From: Verrucomicrobiota bacterium
GTDB taxonomy: Bacteria; Verrucomicrobiota; Verrucomicrobiia; Chthoniobacterales; UBA10450
Direction of reading: 5' to 3'
NCBI GenBank assembly: GCA_003217965.1
Contig: QHNB01000070.1
Location: 1-11,917 of the forward strand
Length of the DNA stretch: 11,917 nucleotides
Below the pieces are notes generated by a model. It did no database searches, was not told the DNA's origin, and worked only from the letters and a program-made list of their open reading frames with translations. The position numbers were made by a program, and so were the translations under genes. Of the stretch, positions 6,113 through 11,917 are shown in pieces (position 1 is the first letter of the stretch; every line of letters starts with the position of its first letter).

Positions 6113-6805
6113 TTAGGAAAGCGAAGAGTTTCTGGATTTTATCTTCGATCCTTCAATCAACAGCACGATCTCCCCCTTAACCGGCCGCGCGGAGTAAAAT
6201 GCCAGCAACTCACTCGCGATCCCGCGTCGAAACTCTTCAAACTTCTTTGTGAGTTCGCGTGCTACGCAAAGCCGCCGTTCCGGCATAATACCGGCACTGG
6301 CCATCAGGGTTTTCGCCAGCCGATGAGGGGACTCGAAAAAGATGGTGGTCTCCTCCCGCTCTGCAGCGGCGCGAAGCTCGCGTTGGCGCTGACCAGTTTT
6401 GACCGGCAAGAACCCGCGGAAGCAAAATTTCTCTGTTTCGAAGCCGCTACCGACCAGCGCGGTAAGAATCGAAGAGGGACCTGGCACGATCGTGAATGGC
6501 AGTTCGCTCTTGATACATTCGCGAATTAGCCGTGCGCCTGGATCGGAAAGCCCGGGAATTCCAGCGTCCGTAATCAGCGCAATATTTGCACCGGCGGCCA
6601 GCCGTTCGATTAATTGTGCGGTGCGCATCGCTTCGTTGTGTTCGTGAAAACTGACCAGGGGCTTTTTGATCTCAAAGTGTTTCAGCATAACGCCCGAATG
6701 GCGCGTGTCTTCGGCCGCAATGAGATCGGCTGATTTTAAGGATTCCAGTGCACGCAGGGTGATGTCGCCAAGATTTCCAATTGGGGTCGCGACAACGTAG
6801 AGCAT
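6113..6805 (-). CDS. rsmI: 16S rRNA 2'-O-ribose C1402 methyltransferase RsmI
   Basis: SAM-dependent tetrapyrrole-methylase-fold enzyme that 2'-O-methylates C1402 (E. coli numbering) in the 30S decoding centre. Seen: LYVVATPIGNLGDITLRAL at residues 2-20, the family signature; LIAAEDTRHSG (28-38); SFHEHNE (52-58); ALITDAGIPGLSDPGARLI (76-94); TIVPGPSSILTALVGSG (105-121); and TIFFESPHRL (154-163). The product of 230 aa ends soon after GEIVLLIEG and lacks about 50 residues of the C-terminal domain present in the 286-aa E. coli protein; shorter forms are known in the family, so this need not be a truncation. The ATG at 6805 gives the exact family start. It is the first gene of the minus-strand cluster. 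Confidence 0.95.
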   Translation of the reverse strand: MLYVVATPIGNLGDITLRALESLKSADLIAAEDTRHSGVMLKHFEIKKPLVSFHEHNEAMRTAQLIERLAAGANIALITDAGIPGLSDPGARLIRECIKSELPFTIVPGPSSILTALVGSGFETEKFCFRGFLPVKTGQRQRELRAAAEREETTIFFESPHRLAKTLMASAGIMPERRLCVARELTKKFEEFRRGIASELLAFYSARPVKGEIVLLIEGSKIKSRNSSLS

Positions 6806-7128
6806 GGCGAATCTTAGGCGGCGGGAGGACTCGGCTCAACGGCTTGCATAAATGTTGACCGAGACATCTTTCGTAAATCATTAATACCTGATTGCCAAGT
6901 AATTACATTCGAAGTACAATACGTAAGTTGGACGGATGAGCTATCCACGTCGATAGTGTTGTATGAAATTATTCTCGAAGCATCCGATTCCCCGGATTAC
7001 GGCCGGCTGAGAACGGACGCCTCGATCGTTTCTGCGGACCCGCGGGTTTCTTATTACCGCTCTGGCAGGCCGAATGCTCTCCAGACCGCGCGGCAACTCA
7101 ACCACACATAAATTTTTAGATACTTTTA
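6806..7128. other. Intergenic region without a convincing gene
   Basis: A divergent spacer between rsmI (minus) and a small plus-strand ORF. It is more AT-rich than its surroundings around 6845-6960. Seen: a possible minus-strand promoter (6870-6898, listed separately), an ATCCG/CGGAT inverted repeat with a 6-base loop (6982-6997) and a perfect 10-bp palindrome ACCCGCGGGT (7038-7047). I see no tRNA cloverleaf and no ORF with family-like features. Confidence 0.6.
6870..6898 (-). promoter_or_regulatory. Weak candidate promoter for the rsmI cluster
   Basis: Read on the minus strand, TTGGCA (6893-6898, five of six matches to the -35 consensus) is followed after exactly 17 bases by TACGAA (6870-6875, three of six matches to the -10 consensus). 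It would give a leader of roughly 60 bases before the rsmI start. The spacing and -35 are good but the -10 is poor, so this is only a suggestion. Confidence 0.25.
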
Positions 7129-7440
7129 ATGAAACCAAGATCTCAAATCAGCTCGGTCTCGCACGTTTTCGACCTCGGCGACCGATTCACGGCGCGTCGT
7201 GCCAGGAAATTCCCAGGGATCGAGTGCCATTTTCAAGAGCCGAGGCAGACAAATGGCGGTTCGTCAGGCAAACCCGATAACTTTTCGACCGATGGATTTC
7301 ATCGATTGAGCAGCCGTTATATCACAAAAGAGACGAGCAGAGCCTTTGTCGCGGATGCGATCATCTTTGGTATGATCGTGGGCGTTTCGGCGTGGCCGAT
7401 CATCTCCATGATTCAGGCCCTAGTACATCTGTTCCGCTAA
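7129..7440 (+). CDS. Small hypothetical protein with one C-terminal membrane segment
   Basis: A 103-aa ORF I cannot assign. The N-terminal two thirds is polar, basic and low in recognisable structure. The last 35 residues look like real protein: TKETSRAFVADAIIFGMIVGVSAWPIISMIQALVHLFR as a whole (positions 67-103) contains one hydrophobic helix with a Trp-Pro kink. No Shine-Dalgarno precedes the ATG at 7129. An in-frame TTG at 7306 would give a compact protein of about 44 residues holding just the membrane segment, and may be the true start. The gene ends 5 bases before the stop codon of the convergent putA, leaving no room for a terminator. It may also be a non-coding shadow in its 5' half. 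Confidence 0.45.
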   Translation: MKPRSQISSVSHVFDLGDRFTARRARKFPGIECHFQEPRQTNGGSSGKPDNFSTDGFHRLSSRYITKETSRAFVADAIIFGMIVGVSAWPIISMIQALVHLFR

Positions 7441-7445
7441 GAGCC

Positions 7446-10400
7446 CTAAGACAAACCCGATCCAAACTCATCCCTGTAGGGCGGCGTTTCTTCGGGCGCA
7501 AAACCGTGTCGCATGATGTTTTCCGTCACGACACGTGGGACGACGAAGTTGAGCAAATAATCGGCGCCTCCGGCCTTAGTCCCGCCACCGCTCATTTTGA
7601 ATCCGCCAAAAGGATGACGGCCAACAACGGCACCGGTGCATGAGCGATTTACGTAAACGTTGCCTGCGACCAGCTCGGCCTTGACACGTTCGATGTTCGC
7701 TGGGCTGCGCGAGAAAAATCCGGCCGTCAGCGCGTAATCCGTGTCGTTCGCGATTGCAATCGCTTCGTCGAGATCGCGCGCCTTTAACACACTCAGAACA
7801 GGTCCAAAAATTTCGCACTGACTCAGAGTCATCTCCGGCTTCACATCGGTGAAAATCGTCGGCGGGATGAAATAGCCGGTTGCCGGAAAATCCGTGCCCT
7901 GAAACGCGAGCGTCGCCTCTTTTTTACCTCGCTCGATAACCTCTTGAATGCGGCGATAGGCGGTTTTGTCGATCACCGGACCGACAGTGATGCCAGGCTC
8001 CTCGGGATTACCGACGCGCAAACTTGCGGCCGCCGCAATTAACCGCTCCATCACCCGATCGTAATTGTCTGCCAGGACGATCAAACGCGAACAGGCGGAA
8101 CACTTTTGTCCCTGATAACCGAATGCCGAGTAGATGGTGTCGACGATCGTCTCATCAAGATCGGCATCGGAATCGACGATCACGGGATTTTTGCCACCCA
8201 TCTCGCAAACCACCCGCTTCAGTTCATGTTGGCCCGGGCGAGTCTTGCCAGCCGATTCCCAGATTCTTAACCCGACTTCACGCGAACCCGTAAAGGCGAT
8301 CATTTCAATGTCGGGGTGATCGACCAGATGGGCACCGATGACGGATCCATGACCAGGAAGAAAATTTAAAACCCCGGGTGGCACGCCCGCCTCCTCAAAT
8401 ACTTCCATTAAGACCGCACCAACAATTGCCGATGGTTCGGCTGGTTTCATGATCACCGTATTGCCGGTAACGAGTGCGGCTGTGACCATTCCGCACAAAA
8501 TGGCCATCGGAAAATTCCACGGCGCAATCACCAGAGCAACGCCGCGCGGCCAGTAATGTTGATAGCTTTGCTCACCTGGAACGTGCTGGGTGAGTCTTGG
8601 TCGACCGATTAATCGCATTTGGTGCGCATAGAAACGGCAGAAATCCATCGCCTCGCGAATGTCGCCGTCGGCTTCGGCCCATGGCTTGCCAACCTCGAAA
8701 ACCTCGACAGCGGAAAGTTCAAATCTGCGGCGGTCCAGGATTGCCGAGACACGCTCCAGAAGCTGACAGCGCTCTTCGAACGGCACGCGACCCCAGGTTT
8801 CAAAAGCATCGTGCGCGGCTTTTAGGGCTAATTCCGCTTCAGGAATTCCAGCTTCTGCAACATAGCCGACAATTTCATGCGGCTGACTCGGATTCAGGGA
8901 AGACATCAACGTCTCGGTCCAAACTTTTCGTCCATCAACAGTGAGTGGGTATTTTTGTCCAAAGCGCGTCCGCACTTCGCGCAGCGCGGCGCGCATTTTT
9001 TCTTGCGGCTCATGATAGACGAAATTCACCAGTGGTGCGTTTTCATAAGTGTCGATTGGCCGGAGATCGAGCGAAGCGCCGTTGCGCTGTTGCATTTGGG
9101 TGTGTCGCCGCGTAACGGCGCCATTTCCGCCGGCGTGAACAACCTCGCGCGGATCGCGCAGGAGCGTCTCCGCCGACATATTCTCCGAGAATTTCGCGCG
9201 CAGAAACCCCTCGTTCGAAGTATTCTCGAGGAGCCGTCGAACCAGGTATGACATGCCTGGCAACAGCTCGCCGACAGGACAATATTCGCGCACGCGATAT
9301 CCCATCTCGACGAGAGCACGTTTGACTGCTCCGGCCATTCCGTAAAGCAGCTGAAATTCGAAGCGGTGGCGATCGATGCCGAGCTGCTCCGCCAGAGCCT
9401 GCGCGTAGGCAATGCTGCGAACGTTATGTGAACCGAAAGCAGAGGTCACGAGCGCCTCGTTCTCGAGCAAAATACGCGTCAGCTTTTCGAAATTTACATC
9501 ACTCTCAGGTTTTTGAAGCCAGACTGGAATATTCCAACCGTTCTGTTTTGATTTGATCTTTTCGTAGTCCCAATAAGCGCCTTTGACGAGCCGCACGGTG
9601 AAACGCGTCCCGCGGGAGCGCCCCCAGGCGATGAGGTCGCGTAAATCCTTTTCAGCGTCGCGCAAATAGGCTTGAAGAACAATGCCCGCATGGGGCCAAT
9701 CACGGAATTCCGACTCCATGAAGAGCGCCCGGAACAGCTCCAACGTTGTGTTCTTATGGGCGTAACTTTCCATGTCGAAGTTGATAAATGCGCCCAACTC
9801 CTTGGCGCGGCGCAAAATCGGGCGCAGTTTCGGCGTGAGATGTGCAATGGCATCGGCTGGATCAGCCGGATTCATTTGCGAATACAAAGCCGAGATTTTA
9901 ACCGACAGATTGACGACCGGAAATAGCTCGGAGATTCCACCCAATGGATCCGTCCAACCGCGCGTTTCGGCGGCCAGAACATCAAGCAATTCAAAGCAGC
10001 GCATCGCATATTCTTTCGCTTCCTCTTCGGAAACAACTGCTTCGCCGAGAAGATCAACCGTAAAACCGATGCCTTGCTTGCGACGTTTCCGAAGCGTCTT
10101 CATCACCTCGTCCGGATTGCGCCCGGCGATGAATTGCCGAGCCATACCCGAGACGTTCCAGCGCAAAATTTTTCCACTGACCCACGGCACGACACGCGCC
10201 AGGTGCACACCGGTTTGAATCAATGGAGCAACCCCATTTCGCATTTCGGCGAAGTATTCGTCGAGGTGCTGTACGATGTCCGGTCCGCGACGAAGCGACG
10301 CCAGCACATCGACAAAGCGGAACATCTGGACCTTGAAATGCTCGTCCCGCATCGAGAACTCCATCATCCGTTGATAAAATCCGGCTTTGCTAAAAATCGA

Positions 10401-10472
10401 TTCCGGATGCCGATCGACAAGCTCAAAGATACGTGTTCCGCGTCGCTCGATTTCCGCCTGCAAGGAACTCAT
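7446..10472 (-). CDS. putA: Bifunctional proline dehydrogenase / P5C (glutamate semialdehyde) dehydrogenase
   Basis: Oxidises proline to glutamate in two steps: FAD-linked proline dehydrogenase makes P5C, and an NAD-dependent aldehyde dehydrogenase domain oxidises the semialdehyde. At 1008 aa it is a minimal PutA without the N-terminal ribbon-helix-helix DNA-binding domain of E. coli PutA, so it should not self-repress. The helical N-terminal part (1-120) leads into the PRODH barrel (about 130-430). This has QGIGFTVDLLGEA (133-145), VRLVKGAYWDYE with Lys297, YCPVGE (397-402) and YLVRRLLEN with Arg412/Arg413, the proline-carboxylate ligands by homology. The dehydrogenase domain (about 510-980) has PWNFP (Asn653), FTGSREVG (727-734), CEMGGKNP with Glu757, and GQKCSACS with catalytic Cys791. 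The ATG lacks its own Shine-Dalgarno and overlaps the stop of a 40-codon ORF upstream. Confidence 0.97.
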   Translation of the reverse strand: MSSLQAEIERRGTRIFELVDRHPESIFSKAGFYQRMMEFSMRDEHFKVQMFRFVDVLASLRRGPDIVQHLDEYFAEMRNGVAPLIQTGVHLARVVPWVSGKILRWNVSGMARQFIAGRNPDEVMKTLRKRRKQGIGFTVDLLGEAVVSEEEAKEYAMRCFELLDVLAAETRGWTDPLGGISELFPVVNLSVKISALYSQMNPADPADAIAHLTPKLRPILRRAKELGAFINFDMESYAHKNTTLELFRALFMESEFRDWPHAGIVLQAYLRDAEKDLRDLIAWGRSRGTRFTVRLVKGAYWDYEKIKSKQNGWNIPVWLQKPESDVNFEKLTRILLENEALVTSAFGSHNVRSIAYAQALAEQLGIDRHRFEFQLLYGMAGAVKRALVEMGYRVREYCPVGELLPGMSYLVRRLLENTSNEGFLRAKFSENMSAETLLRDPREVVHAGGNGAVTRRHTQMQQRNGASLDLRPIDTYENAPLVNFVYHEPQEKMRAALREVRTRFGQKYPLTVDGRKVWTETLMSSLNPSQPHEIVGYVAEAGIPEAELALKAAHDAFETWGRVPFEERCQLLERVSAILDRRRFELSAVEVFEVGKPWAEADGDIREAMDFCRFYAHQMRLIGRPRLTQHVPGEQSYQHYWPRGVALVIAPWNFPMAILCGMVTAALVTGNTVIMKPAEPSAIVGAVLMEVFEEAGVPPGVLNFLPGHGSVIGAHLVDHPDIEMIAFTGSREVGLRIWESAGKTRPGQHELKRVVCEMGGKNPVIVDSDADLDETIVDTIYSAFGYQGQKCSACSRLIVLADNYDRVMERLIAAAASLRVGNPEEPGITVGPVIDKTAYRRIQEVIERGKKEATLAFQGTDFPATGYFIPPTIFTDVKPEMTLSQCEIFGPVLSVLKARDLDEAIAIANDTDYALTAGFFSRSPANIERVKAELVAGNVYVNRSCTGAVVGRHPFGGFKMSGGGTKAGGADYLLNFVVPRVVTENIMRHGFAPEETPPYRDEFGSGLS

Positions 10473-10591
10473 GCGCGACTGTAGCTCTGCCCATCGTTTT
10501 CGGCAAAGTCGGTTGTGGAGTCAGGCGTGCAACCGGGGCGGTGAGAGGTGAATTGCGCCGAATCCGCGCTGTCCTCTTCGTCCTTTCCCAT
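10469..10591 (-). CDS. Possible 40-aa upstream ORF, translationally coupled to putA
   Basis: On the minus strand, an ATG at 10591 opens a 40-codon frame beginning MGKDEEDSADSAQF and ending GQSYSRA, whose TGA overlaps the putA start codon in the tetranucleotide ATGA (10469-10472). A TAAGGAG ribosome-binding sequence (10603-10609) lies 11 bases upstream, whereas putA has none of its own. This is the arrangement expected for translational coupling. The product is hydrophilic, acidic at the N-terminus and rich in Asp, Ser and Thr, with a single Cys and no membrane segment or known domain; it contains one Pro-Gly-Cys-Thr-Pro stretch. It could be a small protein, a leader peptide, or chance. Its 3' part contains the motif GGCAGAGCTA that recurs in nearby intergenic DNA, which weakens the case for protein-level conservation. 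Confidence 0.45.
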   Translation of the reverse strand: MGKDEEDSADSAQFTSHRPGCTPDSTTDFAENDGQSYSRA

Positions 10592-10652
10592 TTGCAACTT
10601 CGCTCCTTAAAGCATTCTGCACCGCCGCTGTTCCTCGCGACAGAACCCTTCT

Positions 10653-10682
10653 TAGCTCTGCCGCTGAGGACAGCGGCAGCTA
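10653..10682. repeat. Hairpin with TAGC/GCTA ends
   Basis: A perfect 9-bp stem CTGCCGCTG/CAGCGGCAG (10658-10666 and 10671-10679) around the tetraloop AGGA, flanked by TAGC and GCTA that can pair if two bases bulge out. There is no T-run, so it is not a standard terminator. It sits 60-90 bases upstream of the small ORF before putA and would be in its leader if transcription starts further upstream. The ends match those of the repeat at 2118-2166, and its first arm AGCTCTGCC recurs at 10483 and 10734, which suggests a dispersed repeat family. Confidence 0.6.
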
Positions 10683-10847
10683 GAAGCGGACTGCGGGTAT
10701 AATGAATTCAACGGCGTGAGTATTTCGGGATGCCAGCTCTGCCCACTCGCCTTCGATTGCTTGAACCTATTTGTCTGATTGGGCCAAGGCCGGAATTGTC
10801 GTAAGGATTCAGAAGCGAAATTTGTGGCACTGTCTAACCGATATTGA

Positions 10848-10865
10848 AACGATCCATTAATCGTT
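10848..10865. promoter_or_regulatory. Operator-like inverted repeat AACGAT-N6-ATCGTT
   Basis: Two perfect 6-bp arms (10848-10853 and 10860-10865) separated by six bases, an 18-bp dyad of the size bound by dimeric repressors. It overlaps the -35 element of the candidate plus-strand promoter at 10857-10885, so binding there would be expected to block transcription of the small membrane-protein gene. The dyad is directly visible; the function is inference. Confidence 0.35.
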
Positions 10866-10885
10866 AAGCCAGAGCTTTCTATAAG
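10857..10885 (+). promoter_or_regulatory. Candidate promoter for the 40-aa membrane protein
   Basis: TTAATC (10857-10862, three of six -35 matches) and TATAAG (10880-10885, five of six -10 matches) are separated by exactly 17 bases. Transcription would start near 10892 and give a leader of about 135 bases before the AGGAGG ribosome-binding site. Nothing better is visible on the plus strand in this gap. Confidence 0.35.
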
Positions 10886-11015
10886 GAATTAAACTTCAAT
10901 CAGGCCGGAGAATCCAACGCGTTCCTCTTCGCTGCGGCTCTTTGCGGACTGCTATTTCTATTCACGTAATGACGCGAGACGCGGTCGCGCCCTGTCTGTT
11001 GTCCGATTCTCATGC

Positions 11016-11021
11016 AGGAGG
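11016..11021 (+). promoter_or_regulatory. AGGAGG ribosome-binding site
   Basis: A full-consensus Shine-Dalgarno, rare in this window. It lies 4 bases before the ATG at 11026 and 10 bases before a second in-frame ATG at 11032, and so rules against the in-frame ATG at 10942 as the start. Confidence 0.75.
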
Positions 11022-11025
11022 CGAG

Positions 11026-11148
11026 ATGACAATGATCTTAAAGGAAAAAATCAGCCAGGCGGGTGCGACCGGCTACATCCTGCTCTGGCTGCTTGGAATT
11101 CCGATTCCAATTCTTCTTCTGATCTTTTTGCTACGCGGTTGTACCTAA
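11026..11148 (+). CDS. 40-aa single-pass membrane protein
   Basis: A tiny protein: about 15 polar residues (MTMILKEKISQAGATG) followed by one strongly hydrophobic segment, YILLWLLGIPIPILLLIFLL, that ends RGCT. A Pro-Ile-Pro kink sits in the middle of the helix, and the short positive RG and the Cys lie at the far end. Very similar short proteins with an (L)LWLLG(V/I)PIP core occur in many bacteria as unnamed membrane proteins; this is recollection, not a search result. The start is set by the AGGAGG site; a start at 11032 is also possible. The frame continues upstream to 10942 without family-like content. The threonine aldolase gene follows 133 bases later on the same strand. Its function is unknown; a stress or envelope role would be a guess. 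Confidence 0.75.
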   Translation: MTMILKEKISQAGATGYILLWLLGIPIPILLLIFLLRGCT

Positions 11149-11284
11149 CTAAATAGGTAGAGGAACCGACTTGGCGGCGGGCCGCTGAAGTTTAATCTGC
11201 TGCCAGCCAATGGTGTTTTATCGCAACTCATGCCGCCAATTGCTCGTTGCTTGCGGCAAAAAGCACGGCTAGCTCAGGAACATG

Positions 11285-11917
11285 ATGCCGGAACGCCGCT
11301 ACGAATTCACCAGCGATAACACGGCGGGGCTTTGTCCAGAAGCATGGGCCGCTCTTGAAGAAGTGAACAAATATAAGGCCGTCCCCCCGTATGGTGATGA
11401 TGAGTGGACAAAACGGGTGTGCGACCGGGTGCGAGAACTCTTCGAGTCGGATTGCGATGTTTATTTTGCCTTTAACGGCACCGCTGCGAACGCGCTTGCC
11501 CTGGCCCAGCTCTGCCAACCATTTCACAGCGTTTTCTGTCACGAGCACGCGCACATTGAAAATGACGAATGCGGCGCCTGCGAATTTTTCACACGTGGCT
11601 CCAAGCTGATTCTAACTCGAGGGCAAAACGGAAAGCTGGATTTGAACGAAGTGAAAGCGGCACTGGCACGCCAGCACGAACTGCATTCGCACAAGCCGCG
11701 AGTGATCAGCATTACTCAAGCGACCGAACTGGGTACGGTCTATACGGCCGATGAAATCGGCCAGATTTCTACGTTTGCCAGGGAGCACCAAATGCTCTTG
11801 CACATGGATGGAGCGAGATTTGCCAACGCCGTGGCGACATTGGGCTGCGCTCCGAAGGACCTGACTTGGTCAGTTGGCGTCGACGTTTTGTGTTTCGGTG
11901 GGATAAAAAATGGCCTC
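11285..11917 (+). CDS. PLP-dependent threonine aldolase / beta-eliminating lyase family, 5' part (partial)
   Basis: Fold-type I PLP enzyme, expected to cleave L-threonine or allo-threonine to glycine and acetaldehyde. The window ends at residue 211 of about 340. Seen: YEFTSDNTAGLCPEAW at the N-terminus, VPPYGDDEWT (substrate/PLP-contact region), FNGTAANALAL (PLP phosphate-binding turn), HEHAHIENDECGACEFF, the LHMDGARFANA stretch with the Asp that contacts the PLP pyridine nitrogen and the Arg of DGAR, and CFGGIKNG with the expected Schiff-base Lys208 (11906-11908), where relatives usually have GGTKNG. An in-frame TAG at 11270-11272 limits the start. Of the two adjacent ATGs (11282 and 11285) I chose the second because AGGA (11276-11279) is 5 bases away. 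It could act on other beta-hydroxy amino acids, so no gene symbol is given. Confidence 0.92.
   Translation, partial: MPERRYEFTSDNTAGLCPEAWAALEEVNKYKAVPPYGDDEWTKRVCDRVRELFESDCDVYFAFNGTAANALALAQLCQPFHSVFCHEHAHIENDECGACEFFTRGSKLILTRGQNGKLDLNEVKAALARQHELHSHKPRVISITQATELGTVYTADEIGQISTFAREHQMLLHMDGARFANAVATLGCAPKDLTWSVGVDVLCFGGIKNGL

Larger units (their letters stand above)
10592..11025. other. Intergenic region with hairpin, repeat fragments and operator-like site
   Basis: The divergent region between putA and a small membrane-protein gene. It contains the putA-side ribosome-binding site (10603-10609), a strong hairpin (10653-10682), another copy of AGCTCTGCCC (10734-10743), and an 18-bp inverted repeat overlapping a candidate promoter (10848-10885). 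A further AGCTCTGCCC lies just outside, at 10483-10492. The upstream part of the frame that leads into the small membrane protein (from an ATG at 10942) has no family-like content. I see no RNA gene. Confidence 0.5.

Noticed and set aside
5681..6529. 282-codon plus-strand open frame
   Set aside because: It lies entirely antisense to rplU and rsmI, both certain by motif; its translation has no domain-like pattern.
6806..7128. tRNA or small RNA gene in the rsmI divergent spacer
   Set aside because: No cloverleaf arms, no TTC-type T-loop in a paired context and no CCA-like end; only short palindromes.
10698..10703. Perfect TATAAT on the plus strand as a promoter
   Set aside because: The base stretch 17 bases upstream is GGCAGC, with no -35 likeness and no TG extension, and no plus-strand gene starts soon after it.
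10942..11025. N-terminal extension of the small membrane protein from 10942
   Set aside because: The AGGAGG ribosome-binding site at 11016-11021 lies inside this stretch and points to the ATG at 11026 or 11032; the extension has no family-like sequence.
11168..11260. Small GC-rich inverted repeats (GCGGC/GCCGC, TGCCGC/GCGGCA) as a terminator after the small membrane protein
   Set aside because: Stems are short, one loop is long, and no T-run follows; not enough to call a terminator.
11228..11554. 108-codon minus-strand open frame
   Set aside because: Antisense to the threonine aldolase gene, which has clear PLP-enzyme motifs.
1..11917. CRISPR array, insertion sequence, prophage or defence island
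   Set aside because: No regularly spaced direct repeats, transposase or integrase motifs, or known defence domains; gene content is housekeeping and catabolic.

Overview
The window looks like chromosomal housekeeping DNA from a moderately GC-rich bacterium, probably a member of the Verrucomicrobiota (Chthoniobacter/Udaeobacter-like). I infer this from the archaeal/eukaryal-type ProRS, a short-LID adenylate kinase placed next to rplU-rpmA, a RHH-less PutA, often weak Shine-Dalgarno sequences, and intergenic palindromes with TAGC/GCTA ends. No database search was possible, so the taxonomy is inference.

Layout. Bases 1-2121 (+ strand) hold the 3' part of proS, a small glutaredoxin and an unrecognised membrane-anchored protein that directly abuts it. 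A 49-bp two-hairpin palindromic repeat (2118-2166) separates these from a convergent minus-strand gene cluster at 2163-6805. Read in its own direction, that cluster is rsmI, rplU, rpmA, adk-like kinase, a CxxC/CxxC mini-protein, fmt, pyrH and frr. All but the mini-protein and the kinase act directly in translation or UMP metabolism. Bases 6806-7128 show no convincing gene. A short + strand ORF with one C-terminal membrane segment (7129-7440) converges on a 1008-codon putA (7446-10472, minus), the bifunctional proline dehydrogenase/P5C dehydrogenase. A 40-codon ORF (10469-10591, minus) lies directly upstream of putA and overlaps its start in an ATGA junction. The 10592-11025 intergenic stretch carries a strong hairpin, fragments of the same repeat motif and an operator-like inverted repeat. 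It is followed by a 40-aa single-pass membrane protein (11026-11148, +) and the 5' part of a PLP-dependent threonine aldolase gene that runs off the window.

How the genes work together. The left half is a translation and nucleotide module: tRNA charging (ProRS), initiator tRNA formylation (Fmt), 50S proteins L21 and L27, 16S rRNA methylation (RsmI), ribosome recycling (RRF), and UMP and AMP kinases. The right half is amino-acid catabolism: proline to glutamate (PutA) and threonine to glycine plus acetaldehyde (aldolase). I see no tRNA, rRNA, CRISPR array, IS element, prophage or defence system. The most interesting points are the overlapping ORF upstream of putA, the repeat that supplies both stop codons of a convergent gene pair, and the unusual gene order of the translation cluster. 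I did not find a clearly new multi-gene system.
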